The notes beneath the pieces were generated by a model. The model was not told the origin of the DNA. It made no database searches and saw only the letters and a program-made list of their open reading frames with translations. Shown here piece after piece: positions 12,080 to 23,990 of a stretch of 64,000 bases of DNA. The translations under genes were made by a program, and so were the position numbers. The stretch spans positions 1 through 64,000 of the forward strand of contig JAIQDT010005770.1 in assembly GCA_021521415.1 (NCBI GenBank), written 5' to 3'. How positions within the stretch are numbered: the first letter of the stretch is position 1; every line of letters starts with the position of its first letter. The DNA comes from Bidens hawaiensis. Lineage: Eukaryota; Streptophyta; Magnoliopsida; Asterales; Asteraceae.

Positions 12080-12770
12080 CTATATACCCCTCTTAGTGAC
12101 CGTATAACCAAGTAACTTTCCCGCCTTAACACCAAAATGGCATTTAGATGGATTGAGTTTCATGTTATACTGATCAAGGATATTGAAGGCTTCTTCCAAT
12201 TCTCTAAGATCATCCTCATCCTTCTTGTATTTGACTACCATGTCGTCTATATAGACTTCCATGGTCTTCCCTATCTGGTCTTTAAACATCATGTTGACTA
12301 AGCGTTGATAAGTTGCACCTGCATTTCTTAGTCCAAAAGGCATGGAAATATAGCAATATATTTCAGTAGGAGTCATGAATGTTGTGTCTTCCTGATCAGA
12401 TGGTTCCATCTGAATTTGTTGAAATCCAGAGGAAGCATCCATAAAGATAAGCATCTCATGTCCTGCTGTTTCATCCACCATGGAGTCTATATGTGGTAAT
12501 GGAAAATGATCCTTGGGGCATGCCTTGTTTAAATGGTGAAATCAACACACACCCTCCACTTTCCATTCTTTTTCGAAACAACAACCACATTAGCCAACCA
12601 TCGATGATACTTAACCTCTCTAAACATACCGGCCTTAAGAAGTTTTCAACTTCTTCTTGTATGATCGCGTTCCTCTCAGGATCGAATTTCCTTCGCTTCT
12701 GATGGACGGGTTTAATAGAATTATCAAGGCCTAACTTATGAGTAATTACCTCTTTTGAAATACCTGTCAT
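12080..12770 (-). pseudogene. Reverse transcriptase remnant of Tat pol
   Basis: Minus-strand segments 12471-12770 (LGLDNSIKPVHQKRRKFDPE) and 12080-12481 (MDASSGFQQIQM, MPFGLRNAGATYQRL, and the active-site motif YIDDMVVK). A frameshift near 12480-12600 separates the first third from the palm region, where PQGSF-like sequence is out of frame. Part of a Ty3/gypsy RT that would copy element RNA into DNA; not functional here. Confidence 0.9.
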
Positions 12771-12784
12771 GTCGGAGTTCTTGA

Positions 12785-14794
12785 AGGAAAATGTAGATTT
12801 TCGTTGCTTGAGGAAGGATATTATATCCTCTTCAATCTTAGTAGGGATATTGGATCATAGGAAAAATTTTACGTCTGGATCCTCAGGATCCAAGGATACT
12901 TCTTTCAGGTCCTGTTCTCGAGCCTCCACCACGTTCCTCGGATGTTGCTGTAGTTGCTATGCTATCGTTTGTTTGGTTGTCGGCTTCATGGATCAGGAGT
13001 AATATTTCTTAGCTTCCACTTGGTCACCGTCTTTCCTCACTACCCCCCCCCCCCCAAGGAGCTGGTAGTTTGATACACTGGTGATAAGTAGATGCTACAG
13101 CCTTTATTTAATGTAGTCATGGCCTTCCAAGAATAACATTGCAACAAGATAGATTATCAATAACACAAAAATTTTATAAGAGTTTAACCCTTCAATGTAG
13201 ATTGGGAGTTTGATATCCCCCCTTGTTTTCTTGGTTTCGCCACTAAAACCAACTAGCACTGATGTTCTCAGGATGATTTTCGAGTCAGGGATATTCATTT
13301 TCTGGAGTACATCATGTTGGATGATGTTGACTGAACTTCCACCAACGACTAGGATCATGCGCGCATAATGGTTAGAAATAAATAAAGTTACAATCAAACC
13401 ATCGTGATGAGGATCCTGGATGCTTGTTTTATCCTCTTCATCAAAGAAGATTCTTTTATCAGTCGTCAAGGTAGTGGATATGTCGTAGTGCTTGACGGCA
13501 AATGTAGATTTTCGTTGCTTGAGGAAGGATATTATATCCTCTTCAATCTTAGTAGGGACACTGGATCCTAAGAAAACTTTTACGTCTGGATCCTCGGGAT
13601 CCAAGCATACTTCTTTCAGGTCATATTCTCGAGCCTCCAACACGTTCCTAGGATGTTGTTGTAGTTGTTATGCTGTCGTTTGTTTGATTGTCGGCTTCAT
13701 GAGGAGTAATATTTCTTAGCTTCCACTTGGTCGCCGTCAATTCTCACTACCCCCCCCCCCCCCCCAAGGAGATGGTAGTTTGATACACTAGTGATAAGTA
13801 GATGCTACTGTCTTCATTACATGTAACCATGGCCTACCAAGAATAACATTGCAACAAGATAGATTATCAATAACACAAATTTTTTTATAAGAGTTTAACC
13901 CTTCAATGTAGATTGGGAGTTTGATGTCCCCAATTGTTTTCTTGGTTTCACCACTGAAACCAACTAGCACTGACGTTCTCGGGATGATTTCCGAGTCTGG
14001 GATGTTGGGAGCAGATTTTTATCCTCAGGATTGTTCATGTTTTAAGGATTTTAGCCTATCCTACCGATACAAGTATTCTGAGGATTATATATAGTTAATC
14101 CAACTGTCCATTATTGTTTTTTTGTTTTGTAGACGTAACCACGTGTTTAATATGCTACTAAGAGACGTGGGTTTGCAACGGTTACTTCTGAAGCTCCATC
14201 AATCCGACCATGTGAAGCAACTGATAGTGGAAGTCCTAGTCTAGGGTTTATCCCGGATTTCTTAGGATTTCAGTTGTAATCTTTTGTTTATTTAAACGAG
14301 CTGAATTGGTCATTTAGAACACACACCTCGCACTCATAGCTACTGAAACTTATTGTAACTTTTAGCAATTGATCAATTATCAGCTCCAACACTTGTAATC
14401 AACCTTTTTTTGTTATTAATATATAGACGGTGATAGTTTTCACCGTCCAGGGTTTTTTGTGCCGGCGATCCTCAAGATCAAGGGTTTTTTTCCCTCGAAA
14501 TCAAATCATTGTGTTCATCATATTTTTGATCTAGCACTCTACCTCACATACGAATTTTTGATCACTAAATTACTTTGTAATGTTTTAACGAAACATGGGA
14601 TATTCATTTTCTGGAGTACATCATATTGGATGATGTTGACCGAGATTCCACCATCAACTAGGATCTTGAGCACATAATGGTTAGCAATAAATAAAGTTAC
14701 AATTAAACCGTCATCGTGAGGATCCTGGATGCTTATTTTATCTTCTTCATCAAATAAAATTCTTTTGTCAGTCGTCAAAGTAGTGGATATGACT
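12785..14794. repeat. Tandem duplication of the Tat protease region
   Basis: Unit 1 (about 12785-13499) and unit 2 (about 13500-14794, excluding the solo LTR at 14003-14595) are two direct copies of roughly 0.7 kb with scattered substitutions. Each has the same C-run (near 13043 and 13750). On the minus strand each encodes the retropepsin-like segment: unit 2 keeps ILVDGGISVNIIQ while unit 1 has LVVGGSSVNIIQ, so the active-site Asp has become Val in one copy. Confidence 0.88.
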
Positions 14795-14975
14795 GGTCAC
14801 TCTCCGTTATCCAGCTTATTCTCTTTAGCATGTCTCTTGGCCGAGGAGAAGGAAGTTCCACATATATCTGAGCCACCGGAGATGAAATAGATAGCTTGTG
14901 CATCTGGTGGGGGGGCGGAGTTGCTTTCTTCGGGACATCTTCAGGATCCTGTATCCTAGACTTTTTTCTTCCCAA
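13104..14975 (-). pseudogene. Tat protease region remnant
   Basis: Minus-strand coding pieces at 14775-14975, 14539-14778, 13788-13970 and 13104-13643. The recognisable core is DGLIVTLFIANHYV, then VDGG and SVNIIQ, then PIYIEGLNSY, the aspartic protease part of Tat polyproteins. It is duplicated in tandem and split by a solo LTR. It would release mature proteins from the gag-pol polyprotein in a live element. Confidence 0.8.
14003..14595 (+). mobile_element. Solo LTR, 593 bp, TSD TGGGA
   Basis: Begins TGTTGGGAGC (14003) and ends CGAAACA (14595), flanked by the 5-bp direct repeat TGGGA (13998-14002, 14596-14600). The undisrupted target is visible in the other copy of the protease duplication (13288-13310), confirming the ends. 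The order of sequence blocks (an AACACTTGTAATC-like segment, GGTGAT, CACCGTCC, GCCGGCGATC) resembles the 5' LTR of the surrounding Tat element in reverse, so it probably comes from a related Tat element inserted in the opposite direction. Confidence 0.9.
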
Positions 14976-15529
14976 GAGCTCCTTGAAATGGCCCTTGCTT
15001 AGGAGGTATCCAATTTCCCTCCTTAAACCAATACAATCATCGGTCTAATAGCCAAAATCCTCATGGAATGCACACCACTTGGATTTGTCTTTGAAAGATG
15101 TTGTTTTCCTCATTTTTTCGAGGCCACCTTGCTTTCTCTCCAAGATCCTTCATGGCACAAATCAAACCATGAGTATCAACAGAGAAGCAATACTCGGAAA
15201 TACTTGAATAATCTTCATTATCATCATCTCCTTCTTCGACTGCTCGGACATTTTTATTTTTGAATTTGGAATAAGGCTTCGAGTTGTTGTTCCTGAATGA
15301 GGATCCTTGTTTCTTGTCAGGAGATTCTTGTTTTGTTGAAACCCCTAACCGTTCTTGGATCTTCTTGTCATCCTCTAGCTATATAAACCTGAGTGCCCTG
15401 TTTCTAACTTCATCTAAAGTCCTACACGGGGGTCATCACAAGATCGTCATAAAACAGGGAGCCCCTATGTAGTTCCATCTTGAAAGCTTCAACAGTCGTA
15501 GCCATATCAAGATTAGGGATCTCTAGGGC

Positions 15530-16893
15530 CTACCTGCCAAACCTTGTAACAAAATTCCTTAGGGATTCATCATAAGGTTGGAAAACTCTATACAAATCAC
15601 TGGTTAACTTTTCAAATTTCATACTACAAGATAACTGGCTGTTGAACAAGTTAACTAGATGCGGAAAAGAAGTCACATAATGGGGTTGAAGACTTAGCAG
15701 CCATTTAAGCGCAGATCCTGTTAGTGTGGATTTGAAGCCCTTGCATAGACAAGCTTCCTTGAGTCTTTCAGGAATTGGATTGATCTTCATCCTCTCCCTA
15801 TATTGAGCCACATGCTCTTCCGGATCAGTGGTCCCAACATACACCTTCATATTGGGGGTTTGAAAGTGTTTTGGGATCTCATCATCACATATTGGTGGAG
15901 CAAATCTGGATAGCTTATGGCTCCCTTCAGGTATTTCAGGAATTGGACGGACCACTCCTGGCACGCTGGATATCATATCCTTAAGCTTCTAAAGTTCCAT
16001 AGCCATAGCCTGATTGATACATGCATCCTGCATGGAACCAAGATTAGTGTCTAAGGATATGTGATTATAAGTATTACCTCTTTGTTAAGTGAACGTTGGC
16101 ATCCCAGAAGAGTAGCCCAGATTGAAAGCATCCGCTACGGCAGTTGGTCCGGTAGAGGCAATGGTTTGCATGGGGATGATTTCTCCTTCATGGACCTCTG
16201 AAGACCTTTGATGTTGAATTCCCGAGGATCCTTGACTCTGGAAGAAGGATCCTTGAGGTTGGAAGTTGAAGGATCCCTGTTGATACAACCCAGAGATCCT
16301 GGTTGAAGGATTGATGATCCTTGCTAAAGAGACGAGGATCCTTGAGCTTGCTGACCCATGGACCCTGGTTGAAGGATATATGATCCTTGCTAGAAAATCA
16401 AGGATCCCTGATCCTGCTAACCCATAGACCCTAGTTGAAGGATAGATGATCCTTCCTGGAAAATTGAGGATCCCTGAGCCTGCTGACCCATAGACCCTGG
16501 TTGAAGGATGGATGATCCTTGAGCAAGTTGAGCCAATGATCCTGGAGTGGTAAAATCCAGCATCCTAGGCATAAGGGGAGTCTGATCCTCCGATGGACTC
16601 TAAGTCCTCTTGAGAGCTTCTATCTCACGAATGATCATCTGGTTAGTCTTTCTTTGCTGCTCCTTATATGCTTTAACCTGTGAAAACATAACAGAAATAT
16701 CATTGTTAGAGTTAACCACCGAAGTAGCAGCGGTGGTTTTTGAGCTCTGGAAGACTGGAGTTTGAGTCTTGTTTCCTGCAGCGGTAGTCCTTGGTGCTCC
16801 TGCTAGTGGAGGAGGCATTGGAAATGAAGCTCTTGATGAGAGAGAATCCGAAGATGGCATGGTGGTTGAAGCAGAGGTTTGTTGAGAGGCCAT
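15530..16893 (-). pseudogene. Tat gag remnant
   Basis: Starts at a minus-strand ATG (16893, MASQQTSASTTMPSS), a Ser/Thr/Pro-rich N-terminus with a short coiled coil near VKAYKEQQRKTNQM. A repeat block follows (16270-16532), then the capsid-like domain at 15976-15530 (PKHFQTPNMKVYVGTTDPEEH, ALKWLLSLQPHYVTSF, FVTRFGR) typical of retrotransposon gag. Stops at about 16600, 16085 and elsewhere break it. Gag forms the particle that packages element RNA. Confidence 0.85.
16270..16532. repeat. 66-bp tandem repeat in gag, four copies
   Basis: Four imperfect direct copies starting at 16270, 16335, 16401 and 16467 (65-66 bp spacing), each beginning AGGATCC and containing GGTTGAAGGAT and GATGATCCTT. The period is a multiple of three, so it would encode a 22-residue Gln/Gly/Ser-rich repeat on the minus strand. 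Confidence 0.88.
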
Positions 16894-16958
16894 TGATAGT
16901 AGTATAGGTAGAAAAGCTTGAAAATTGATAGGAAATATTATGGATTATAGCACCAATT

Positions 16959-16975
16959 GCCCCACGGTGGGCACA
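16959..16975 (-). promoter_or_regulatory. Primer-binding-site-like block of the Tat element
   Basis: Minus-strand TTGTGCCCACCGTGGGGC sits between the 5' LTR and gag. A very similar block (TGGCGCCCACCGTGGGGC-like) follows the 5' LTR in many plant Ty3/gypsy elements. Exact tRNA not assigned. Confidence 0.5.
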
Positions 16976-17277
16976 ATATCGTTTTGGTCAAAAAATAATT
17001 AAGGATAAAATAACCAAATTCGTAAGGTGAGGTTTAGTGCTAGGATGATAATATTGATTATGAAATGATAACAAACACAAACACAAGAATTTGTTACGAG
17101 GAAAAGCTCTTTATCTTGTTCGGATCGCCGGCACAATAACCCCGGGTGATGACAATTTTCGATCACCGCTTTATTAATCTCAAAAATGGGTGTTACAAGG
17201 TGTTGAGAATATGATGAGTAATACAATGAAAACTGTGTGTGTGTGTGTGTGTGTTGCTAGAGAGAGATCTCGGTATT

Positions 17278-19471
17278 TGTAACATCTCGAAATTTCCAAA
17301 ATAATATTAATTAAATTATTTAATATTGGAGGGAAAGTTTACTCTGGTTAACGGGAAATAATTAAATAGAGTAGGATTTGGTATGGGTCGGGCTAGTGTT
17401 GGGTAATGGATACGGGTTATGGAATTGGGTTATGAAGGAAAGAGGGAAGGACCATGGGCCTAAGCCCATGATCCATAATTATATAAACCTTAGATCACCA
17501 TTTAATCCTTCATTTCTCATATTCCATACACCACCAAAACACACACTTAGCTCTCTCTCATCCTACCTTATCTCTCTAGCTGAAATAGAAGAAGAATTTA
17601 TTTCCGACCCGAGGTAATGTTAGTATGATGTTGTTTTAGATATAGTCATGAAACGACGAGTCGACACCGTTAAACCATTAGAGTCACGAGATTCGGGTGG
17701 AATCGGGTATAAACCGAACCTAAGATGAGCTTAGGGGTCACCCTAGCTCAGATCTGGATCAAACGGGACGAAAAACGGTGAAAACGATGTAAAATGGGGT
17801 AAAACACGCTTTTCCGGCCACCGCCCAGTTTTCCGGCATGGCGGCGCCGGAAAGGCGGCGTACGAGGTAAGGATGACAGAGAACATTCTCTAACATTCTG
17901 ACCTAACCCTAGGCGCGTGTGTAACGAATTCGTTAAGGAATAGTTAATTCGTTATAGGAGTTAACGAATGAGCTCTCATTCGTTAGGCTGATTCGCCATG
18001 TCAATTCGTTAAAGAAGAGGTGACGAATTAGAATCAGTTCATTAAGTATATCGTTAACGGAGAATGAACTCCAATTCGTTAAGATGACTGGTTCGTTACA
18101 AGGTGCAATTCGTTATACTAAGATAACGAATCAGGTGATTCGTTACTCACCATTCGCTATGTTAGGATAACAAACTAGGATAACGAATCAGGTAACGAAT
18201 TAGGCCATGAATCAGATAACGAATTAAGCTTAATTCGTTATAGCGAGCAAGTGGGCGAAGTAGGAAATAATTTAAAATTCTAATGGAAAATGTGTTAAGA
18301 TAGTTAATGGAAATAAAATTTTTCCAAGCTGACCTGGCAGCTCGACCCCAGCCAGGGGCTCTGCTCCTTGGACCCTTCTAGGGGCTGCCGCCCCCGGACC
18401 CCGCTGCCAGGGGCGCTGCCCCCGGACCCCCATTCGTTGAGGGTTGTAAATAGACTAGAAACGCGATATGGATAGTAATAGTTAATTGATATGTGTATTT
18501 GTTATACATTTAGTCGCGCACAGCTAAAGAAGGGGTAACTGTTAACCGAGTTCAGGTGAGTTTCTAGCCCCATTCCTTGTTATGTTTTCGGGGTTGTGTG
18601 CATACTCGATGTGAAGTGTGAATACACTTACTTTAAGTGGTAAGTGTATGCTATAATGTTTGATGTGAAATATTTATGTATGTTATGAATGGATGTCTGT
18701 TGATGCGTGAACGATCTTCGGATATTGCACGCGTAGACAGAGAAGGTTAGTCGGTGTGCGAACGATCTTCGGATATTGCGCGTACCGTCATTCAGGAATG
18801 ATCCCCAAGTGGTTATTAGTGTGTATATAAATGTTGTGATGTAACTTGATTATTATATGAATGACGTGATGATATAAAGTGTGTTGTAGACAAGTAGAAG
18901 TAGGGTGTGATAGAAGTGGCAAGGGTCTAGTAACAGTGTTAGTGGCATGACGATAGTACGTGGTAGGGTAAGCCTATGCGTTACTTCGTTATTAAAGTGG
19001 CAAAGTGGCATAACATTATTCATTATTAAAGTGGCATAAGGACTAAGCTGTAGTGGTAATTAAGAGGCTAAGTTGTAGGGGTAATTAAGTGGTTAAGAGG
19101 TAGCAGGTTAGACAGTGGATTATGTGCCTTCGGATACGCATATGTGTGTGTAGTGGTTGTATGACAAGTTGCCTGATTAACTAGAACTCACTCAGCGTAG
19201 CTGACTTTTAGTATGCACGCAGGTGATCAGACTGAAGAGCTAGCATGAGGATGGCACATGGCATGGATCGAACGACTGGCATCTGAAGTTGGAAGAAATG
19301 ATGTTTTGAATATAATGTTTTGTGTTATGGTATCAAAGAAAAGATATAATGTTTTGTAACGAATGTTTTAAGTTAACGTTTCCGCGAAAGTTTTAACTAA
19401 CTCTGATTGTAAGAACTGTGTTTATGAGTAAATCCAACGTTAAAGTGAGGCACCGGGAAAGGGGCCTTACA
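17278..19471 (+). mobile_element. Solo LTR, 2.19 kb, TSD GTATT
   Basis: Starts TGTAACATCTCG (17278) and ends GGGGCCTTACA (19471), with direct repeats GTATT at 17273-17277 and 19472-19476. A TATA box (TATATAAA, 17480-17487) lies about 200 bp inside. The ends TGTAA...TTACA and the size are typical of Tekay/Del chromovirus LTRs. No internal genes. It interrupts the 5' LTR of the Tat element. Confidence 0.9.
17930..18245. repeat. Dispersed TTCGTTA/TAACGAA palindromic repeats in the solo LTR
   Basis: About 300 bp in which ATTCGTTA and its complement TAACGAAT recur more than a dozen times in both orientations, irregularly spaced. It lies downstream of the LTR's TATA box and could fold into alternative hairpins in RNA. 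Role unknown. Confidence 0.75.
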
Positions 19472-19687
19472 GTATTGCTTAACGAACGTGTTCTATGTCA
19501 AAGTGTGTTCCTAACTAACTGATTGTATCTCTTATTAAATACAAAAATAGAAATAACAAATGCTCCTACCTTTGCGCCACTCTTCCACTAGCTGCTCTCA
19601 TTCCCTTTGACCACGTGCGGAAGGAGTTTAGTAATGATATATCATGTAGACTTGGTCATAGAGTCGTAATACCAATTGATCACAACA

Positions 19688-22631
19688 CCACTCAAATAAA
19701 ATCGTTAGTAAACAAATAATACCAAGGATCCTCGATCCTTCGCAACCTGGAACATATCTTAAGGATAACTGATCCACAAGTTACTTAAGGATAGAGTCCT
19801 CAGCATAAATACTATGCCCTAACACCCGTGGTGAGTCATCATGTACGATCTGACAGAACATTAAATGCGAGAGGACAGATGGACACGAGGGGGTACCTCT
19901 CTTTACACGGGGTCATGCCTGATCACCCAAACTGCCTATAAATAGTGGAGCATGTTGCGTTCAACAAGTGTGCTTGAATAGAGTTCTATACGAATTTCTC
20001 TTATAAAAATACCCACTTTACTCTCATATTGAAGGTCTTGTGGAGAGTTTGAAGGCTTTGAGGTTATCATCACCATCATCCGTCGTCATCATCATCATCA
20101 TCCATCACCATTGAAGATGGAAGATTCATCCACATTTGGTTAGATTGTTCTAGTTTAATCATGTGTTTGTTATCTTCATCTCTTTTGATGTTCATAACCA
20201 TGTTCATTATGAGCTAAACTTCATTTACCATCTAATTTCTATGAAGAAGTTTTGTCCACTTGATGATTATATTAAATATGTGATGTAGTTTAGAAAAGTA
20301 CATGGTTATTTTTCAATTATCCTTTGATGAAAAATATTTTATCACTTTAACTTAATTAATCAAGGTTGATGATTAACAATCATTCATAATTCACTCATGT
20401 TCTTGGAGACTATAAATGGTAAAAGAATACCTTGATAACTTATTCAAGATAAAACATGGATCCTTATATTGTACTTTGAAATGATGAGATATAAGCTATG
20501 ATCTATTTCTCTAGTTTTGATAATTCTGAAATAACATTGTTTACACGATTGCTTAGGTTATCATGCTAGTTAAAGAAATCATATGTTAAAGGAATGTGTA
20601 ATTATAACCCACTTAAATCAACCAAGGGGAGGTTGTGGGACTAAACTATAACCACTTGAAGTTGTTAGAATTGGTATTTGATATATCTAAGTCAATCCTA
20701 ATCTTTCTACTTTACTAAACTACTTGCCTACTTAAATTGATAAACTCGTGGTAGTATGAGATTAAGCAAGGGTGGACTTGAAAATATGCATGCTACTTTC
20801 TTTTATGTAATAGAATATGTTCACTTAGAAATGAGGGGCTATTCTATCATATATTATTAGGGTAAGTTTATCACATATTCACGTTAATAATCATCAAGAA
20901 ATTAAGAATGGAAAGGATTCTTGATCTTATATGGTAACCTTCATATAATTGATCTACTTATTTAGAATTTCTCTTTTTGTTCACCTATATATTATATATA
21001 AGTTATTTATATTAAAAACCAACCCCAAAATGATTATCTTACTCGATTGAGTTAAAACGAAGATTTATTATTAGAAACATTTGTGTCCACTGATCGATAT
21101 TTGGTTCTTACCAATATTACTCTACATATACGATAGGTACACTTGCCTATTTTGTGTGTGTTTTGTCTTAGTAAAAATCACTTTTATAAATTTAAAACAT
21201 GATCTTGTGCGAAAGCTAAATCTCATCCCTTATATTATAAACAACACGCACAACCAACATCAGCATCCTTGCGTAAATCTGAAATCCTGATATGCTCTTC
21301 TTAGACTCTGCTTTAATTGTTATTAGGATGGTTAGTATTATTTTAGTGTTTAGATTGGTCTTATTGTTGCTTTATTCATTAGATAGGCATATTTTAGGTT
21401 AAGAACAAGAACCATAGTTTCATATATTGTTTTGAGTTTACTCTGCATGTATAATATTTTTTAAGTATCATAGGATCCGAACCGATTATAAGCATTATGG
21501 TCGGTTTTCGACTCTAATCTATTAATCGGGACTTGGTTGGTTTTAGCGGGCAAGACCCATTTGATCACCCCTAATGATTTGAATGAGTACTTTGAATATA
21601 ATAAAAGCCCAACGTGACCCTTGATTTCTTTGACCTCTATACATTGGTTCTTTTGTAGATTGAAAATACGTTGGTTGTTTTGTAGATTGAAAAGTTAACA
21701 TGGTTATCAAGGACGTCAAGGAAAAGAAAGAAGAGTAAAATGATGTTAAATGGAATTATTGAAGAATTGTTACCGAAAAGGAAGAAGTTAAGGCATAGAA
21801 AGAAGTTATGCACAATATGATGACAAAGATTGACGTTATTTAATGTAAATACGGTCAAAAGATAGGCTATAAACACTTTAGCTTGAATGGTTGGGTGTTT
21901 AATATGTTATGATAACTTGAGTATTTGACATTTTAATTTGTAATTTTAAGTGGAATGTTTTTATATAATTTTGAAACTTGGAATTAGCAAGATTTATTAT
22001 ATAAAAAGTTGTTGAAACACAAAATATATTTAAAAAAAACATTTAGGTCACAAAGCCGAAGCGGTTGCAAAATCCGCGACTGCTTTTATGGTAGCAAAAT
22101 CCAGTTTAATTGCGACCGCAATTATGGTAGCAAGATTTGCGACAACTCTTATGCGACAAAATCTAGCCTATTTGCAATCGCAAAAACTCATATTTCTAGT
22201 AATGTTGCCGGTATAAATAAATTACTGAATCAGTTTATGGACTGCTCCACAAAATATCGCTTCAAAAAACTCGCTTTTTATTTAAAAAATTATTCAAGAA
22301 CCGCTTTAAAAGAAAATAAAACGTAAATAAAAAAAATCTCTCACAAATCTATTAATGATTTCTCAGAAGCTGTCACAAAAGTGCATACTGCAACCAAGCT
22401 CGAGCTGAGTTAGGCTTGTTAAAGTTTTCATTTTTTAAATATAAAAATAATTTAAAAGGGTTATAACTTAACTAATAAATAACAATCGGGCCGAGCCCGA
22501 TCCAAGCTTAAGTTTGAAAAAATATTCACATGTATGCCAAGTTTAGGCTTAACTCGGTTCGTTTATAACCCCTATGTGCGCCTGGTTCTTGCACACGTGC
22601 ACACATTGTGTAAAATGCCATGTAGTGTGTT
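19688..22631. other. Intergenic, LTR-like promoter sequence near 19940
   Basis: No convincing gene. 19730-19800 is rich in GGATCC-type words like the Tat element. TATAAATAG at 19937-19945 on the plus strand is followed by an LTR-like transcribed sequence and a short ATC repeat at 20080-20105, so this may be part of another Tat-family LTR or leader whose ends I could not find. From 20160 on it is AT-rich with only chance open frames. Confidence 0.4.
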
Positions 22632-23087
22632 CAGTGGCGGAACTTGACATTCTTAATAGGGGGGTCAAAATATTGAAACAAGAAAAATCGAAAATCAAAG
22701 AATTACTTAGTTATTTAATTTAATGTTGTTTAAAGTTAAATCAAACTAAAAGGTACATTTTATAACTTCTCTTAAATTAAAGGACTTGATATAAAATTTA
22801 TTGTTAGTAAACACTGACAACAAATTCCCATAACTTTACAAATCTCAATGTTCACCTCTCGTCTTCATTGTCGGAATCCATCTACATTGCCAGAAAACCT
22901 CCATGAAAAACTTGCAGACGCCCCTTTCTCCACCTCTCGCCCCCCCCCCCCCACTCTCGGATTTTTATTATCGGAATAGGTCAAGGGGAAAAACTATATT
23001 TGCTTAAAGTTTAACATTATACAGCGGATTTTCGGGGGGGGGGGGGGGGGACCGACCCCTCCTTGCCCTTAATAAGGTCCGCTGGTG
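22632..23087. mobile_element. hAT-like MITE, 456 bp, 8-bp TSD
   Basis: Ends CAGTGGCGGAAC (22632) and GGTCCGCTGGTG (23087) are imperfect inverted repeats, flanked by the 8-bp direct repeat AGTGTGTT (22624-22631, 23088-23095). An 8-bp duplication and CAGTGGCGG-type ends fit a non-autonomous hAT element. Contains C-runs and G-runs near 22945 and 23034; no transposase. Confidence 0.85.
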
Positions 23088-23104
23088 AGTGTGTTGCCTA
23101 AAAC

Positions 23105-23990
23105 TAGGGGTGGCAATCTTGACTCAAACTCTTTCAAATGAGTCAATTTGAGTTGTTTTAAAAGTTAAATGAGTTGGTTTGGGTAAAAGGTTTTAATTAA
23201 ATGGGTCAAAATGAGTCATTTGAAATCTTATCCTTTTATTTTCGGGTCAAAATGGGTCGACAAGTTCAAAGAAATGGGTCGATGTGGGTTAGTGTCCAAA
23301 GGAAATGTGACATGTTTCGGATCAAAACGGGTTTCGTACAAGACAGGTTTCGGCACGAAACGGGTTTCAAGTTGGAACGGGTTCGGTTCAGGTTTCAAGC
23401 CAACACGAGTTTTCACCCGTGACGTGTTGGGTTTTGGTTTCTTTTGTTTCTTTCTGGTCAATTCCGGACTCGTTTTTGTTCGTTTTTTCAGTTTTGTTTT
23501 TGTTCGATTTGAATTCATTTAGTTTCGTTTTGATTGATTTTTTCGATTTCGATTTATGTGGTCTGGTTTTGGCTTTTTGTTTCTTTGTTTCAGTTTCGTC
23601 GATTCTTTCGGTTTCGGTTCGATTCTAGGTGGTTTTTTTATGAAACGAGAACAACGTAGGAAACATTTTAGTGTGTTTACTTTTTTTGTTTATGATTTAT
23701 ATTTCGAGTTATAATTTTTTTATTATTATTTTTGAATATTTTTTTTGAGGGTTTTTGATCTTAATAGAAAACCCCTCAAAAAAATTCAAAAAAAATAATA
23801 AAAACAAAAAATCTAAAAAACTAAAATGTTTCCGTTGTTATTCTCGTTCTAAAAAAACCTCAAAACCGGGTTCGACCCAAACCAAAACAACCTTTTTTTA
23901 ATTGACTCGTTTTGACCCAAACTCATTCTGACCCATACTCGTTTTGACCCATGACTCGTTTGACCCAACTCAACCCATTTGCCACCTCTA
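23105..23990. mobile_element. hAT-like foldback element, 886 bp, 8-bp TSD
   Basis: Ends TAGGGGTGGCAA and TTTGCCACCTCTA, flanked by the 8-bp repeat CCTAAAAC (23097-23104, 23991-23998). Both arms are full of GGGTCAAAATGAGTC-type words in opposite orientations, and the middle (about 23640-23855) is a second inverted repeat around 23760, so a single strand could fold almost end to end. Short open frames here are by-products of these repeats. No transposase. Confidence 0.85.

Larger units (their letters stand above)
5739..19687 (-). mobile_element. Degenerate Tat-lineage Ty3/gypsy retrotransposon
   Basis: A single old element on the minus strand. In transcription order it shows a 5' LTR (about 16976-19687, interrupted), a primer-site-like block, gag (16893-15530), protease (14975-13104, internally duplicated), RT (12770-12080), RNase H (11878-11420), a second RNase H-like segment (11330-10939), integrase (10870-9656), an AT-rich 3' untranslated part with a 21-bp repeat, and an antisense ORF. 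Two RNase H segments plus an antisense ORF are hallmarks of the Tat (Retand/Ogre-like) lineage. The 3' LTR is absent because the element is cut off at about 5738. Three solo LTRs (6119-7849, 14003-14595, 17278-19471) have inserted into it. Every domain contains stops or frameshifts. Confidence 0.85.
16976..19687 (-). mobile_element. 5' LTR of the Tat element (interrupted)
   Basis: Remaining LTR sequence is 16976-17272 plus 19477-19687, about 0.5 kb once the inserted solo LTR is removed, close to the 593-bp related solo LTR. The outer end on the minus strand would be TGTTGTGATC (19687). On the minus strand a TATA-like TATTTAATAAG precedes a (CA)n tract and the segment shared with the 14003-14595 LTR. 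The ends are inferred, because no partner 3' LTR is in the window. Confidence 0.55.

Noticed and set aside
23201..23628. Overlapping open frames in the foldback element, rich in Phe/Val or Thr/Lys/Pro.
   Set aside because: They come from GGGTCAAAATGAGTC-type repeats of the element and open on both strands; no protein family is recognisable.
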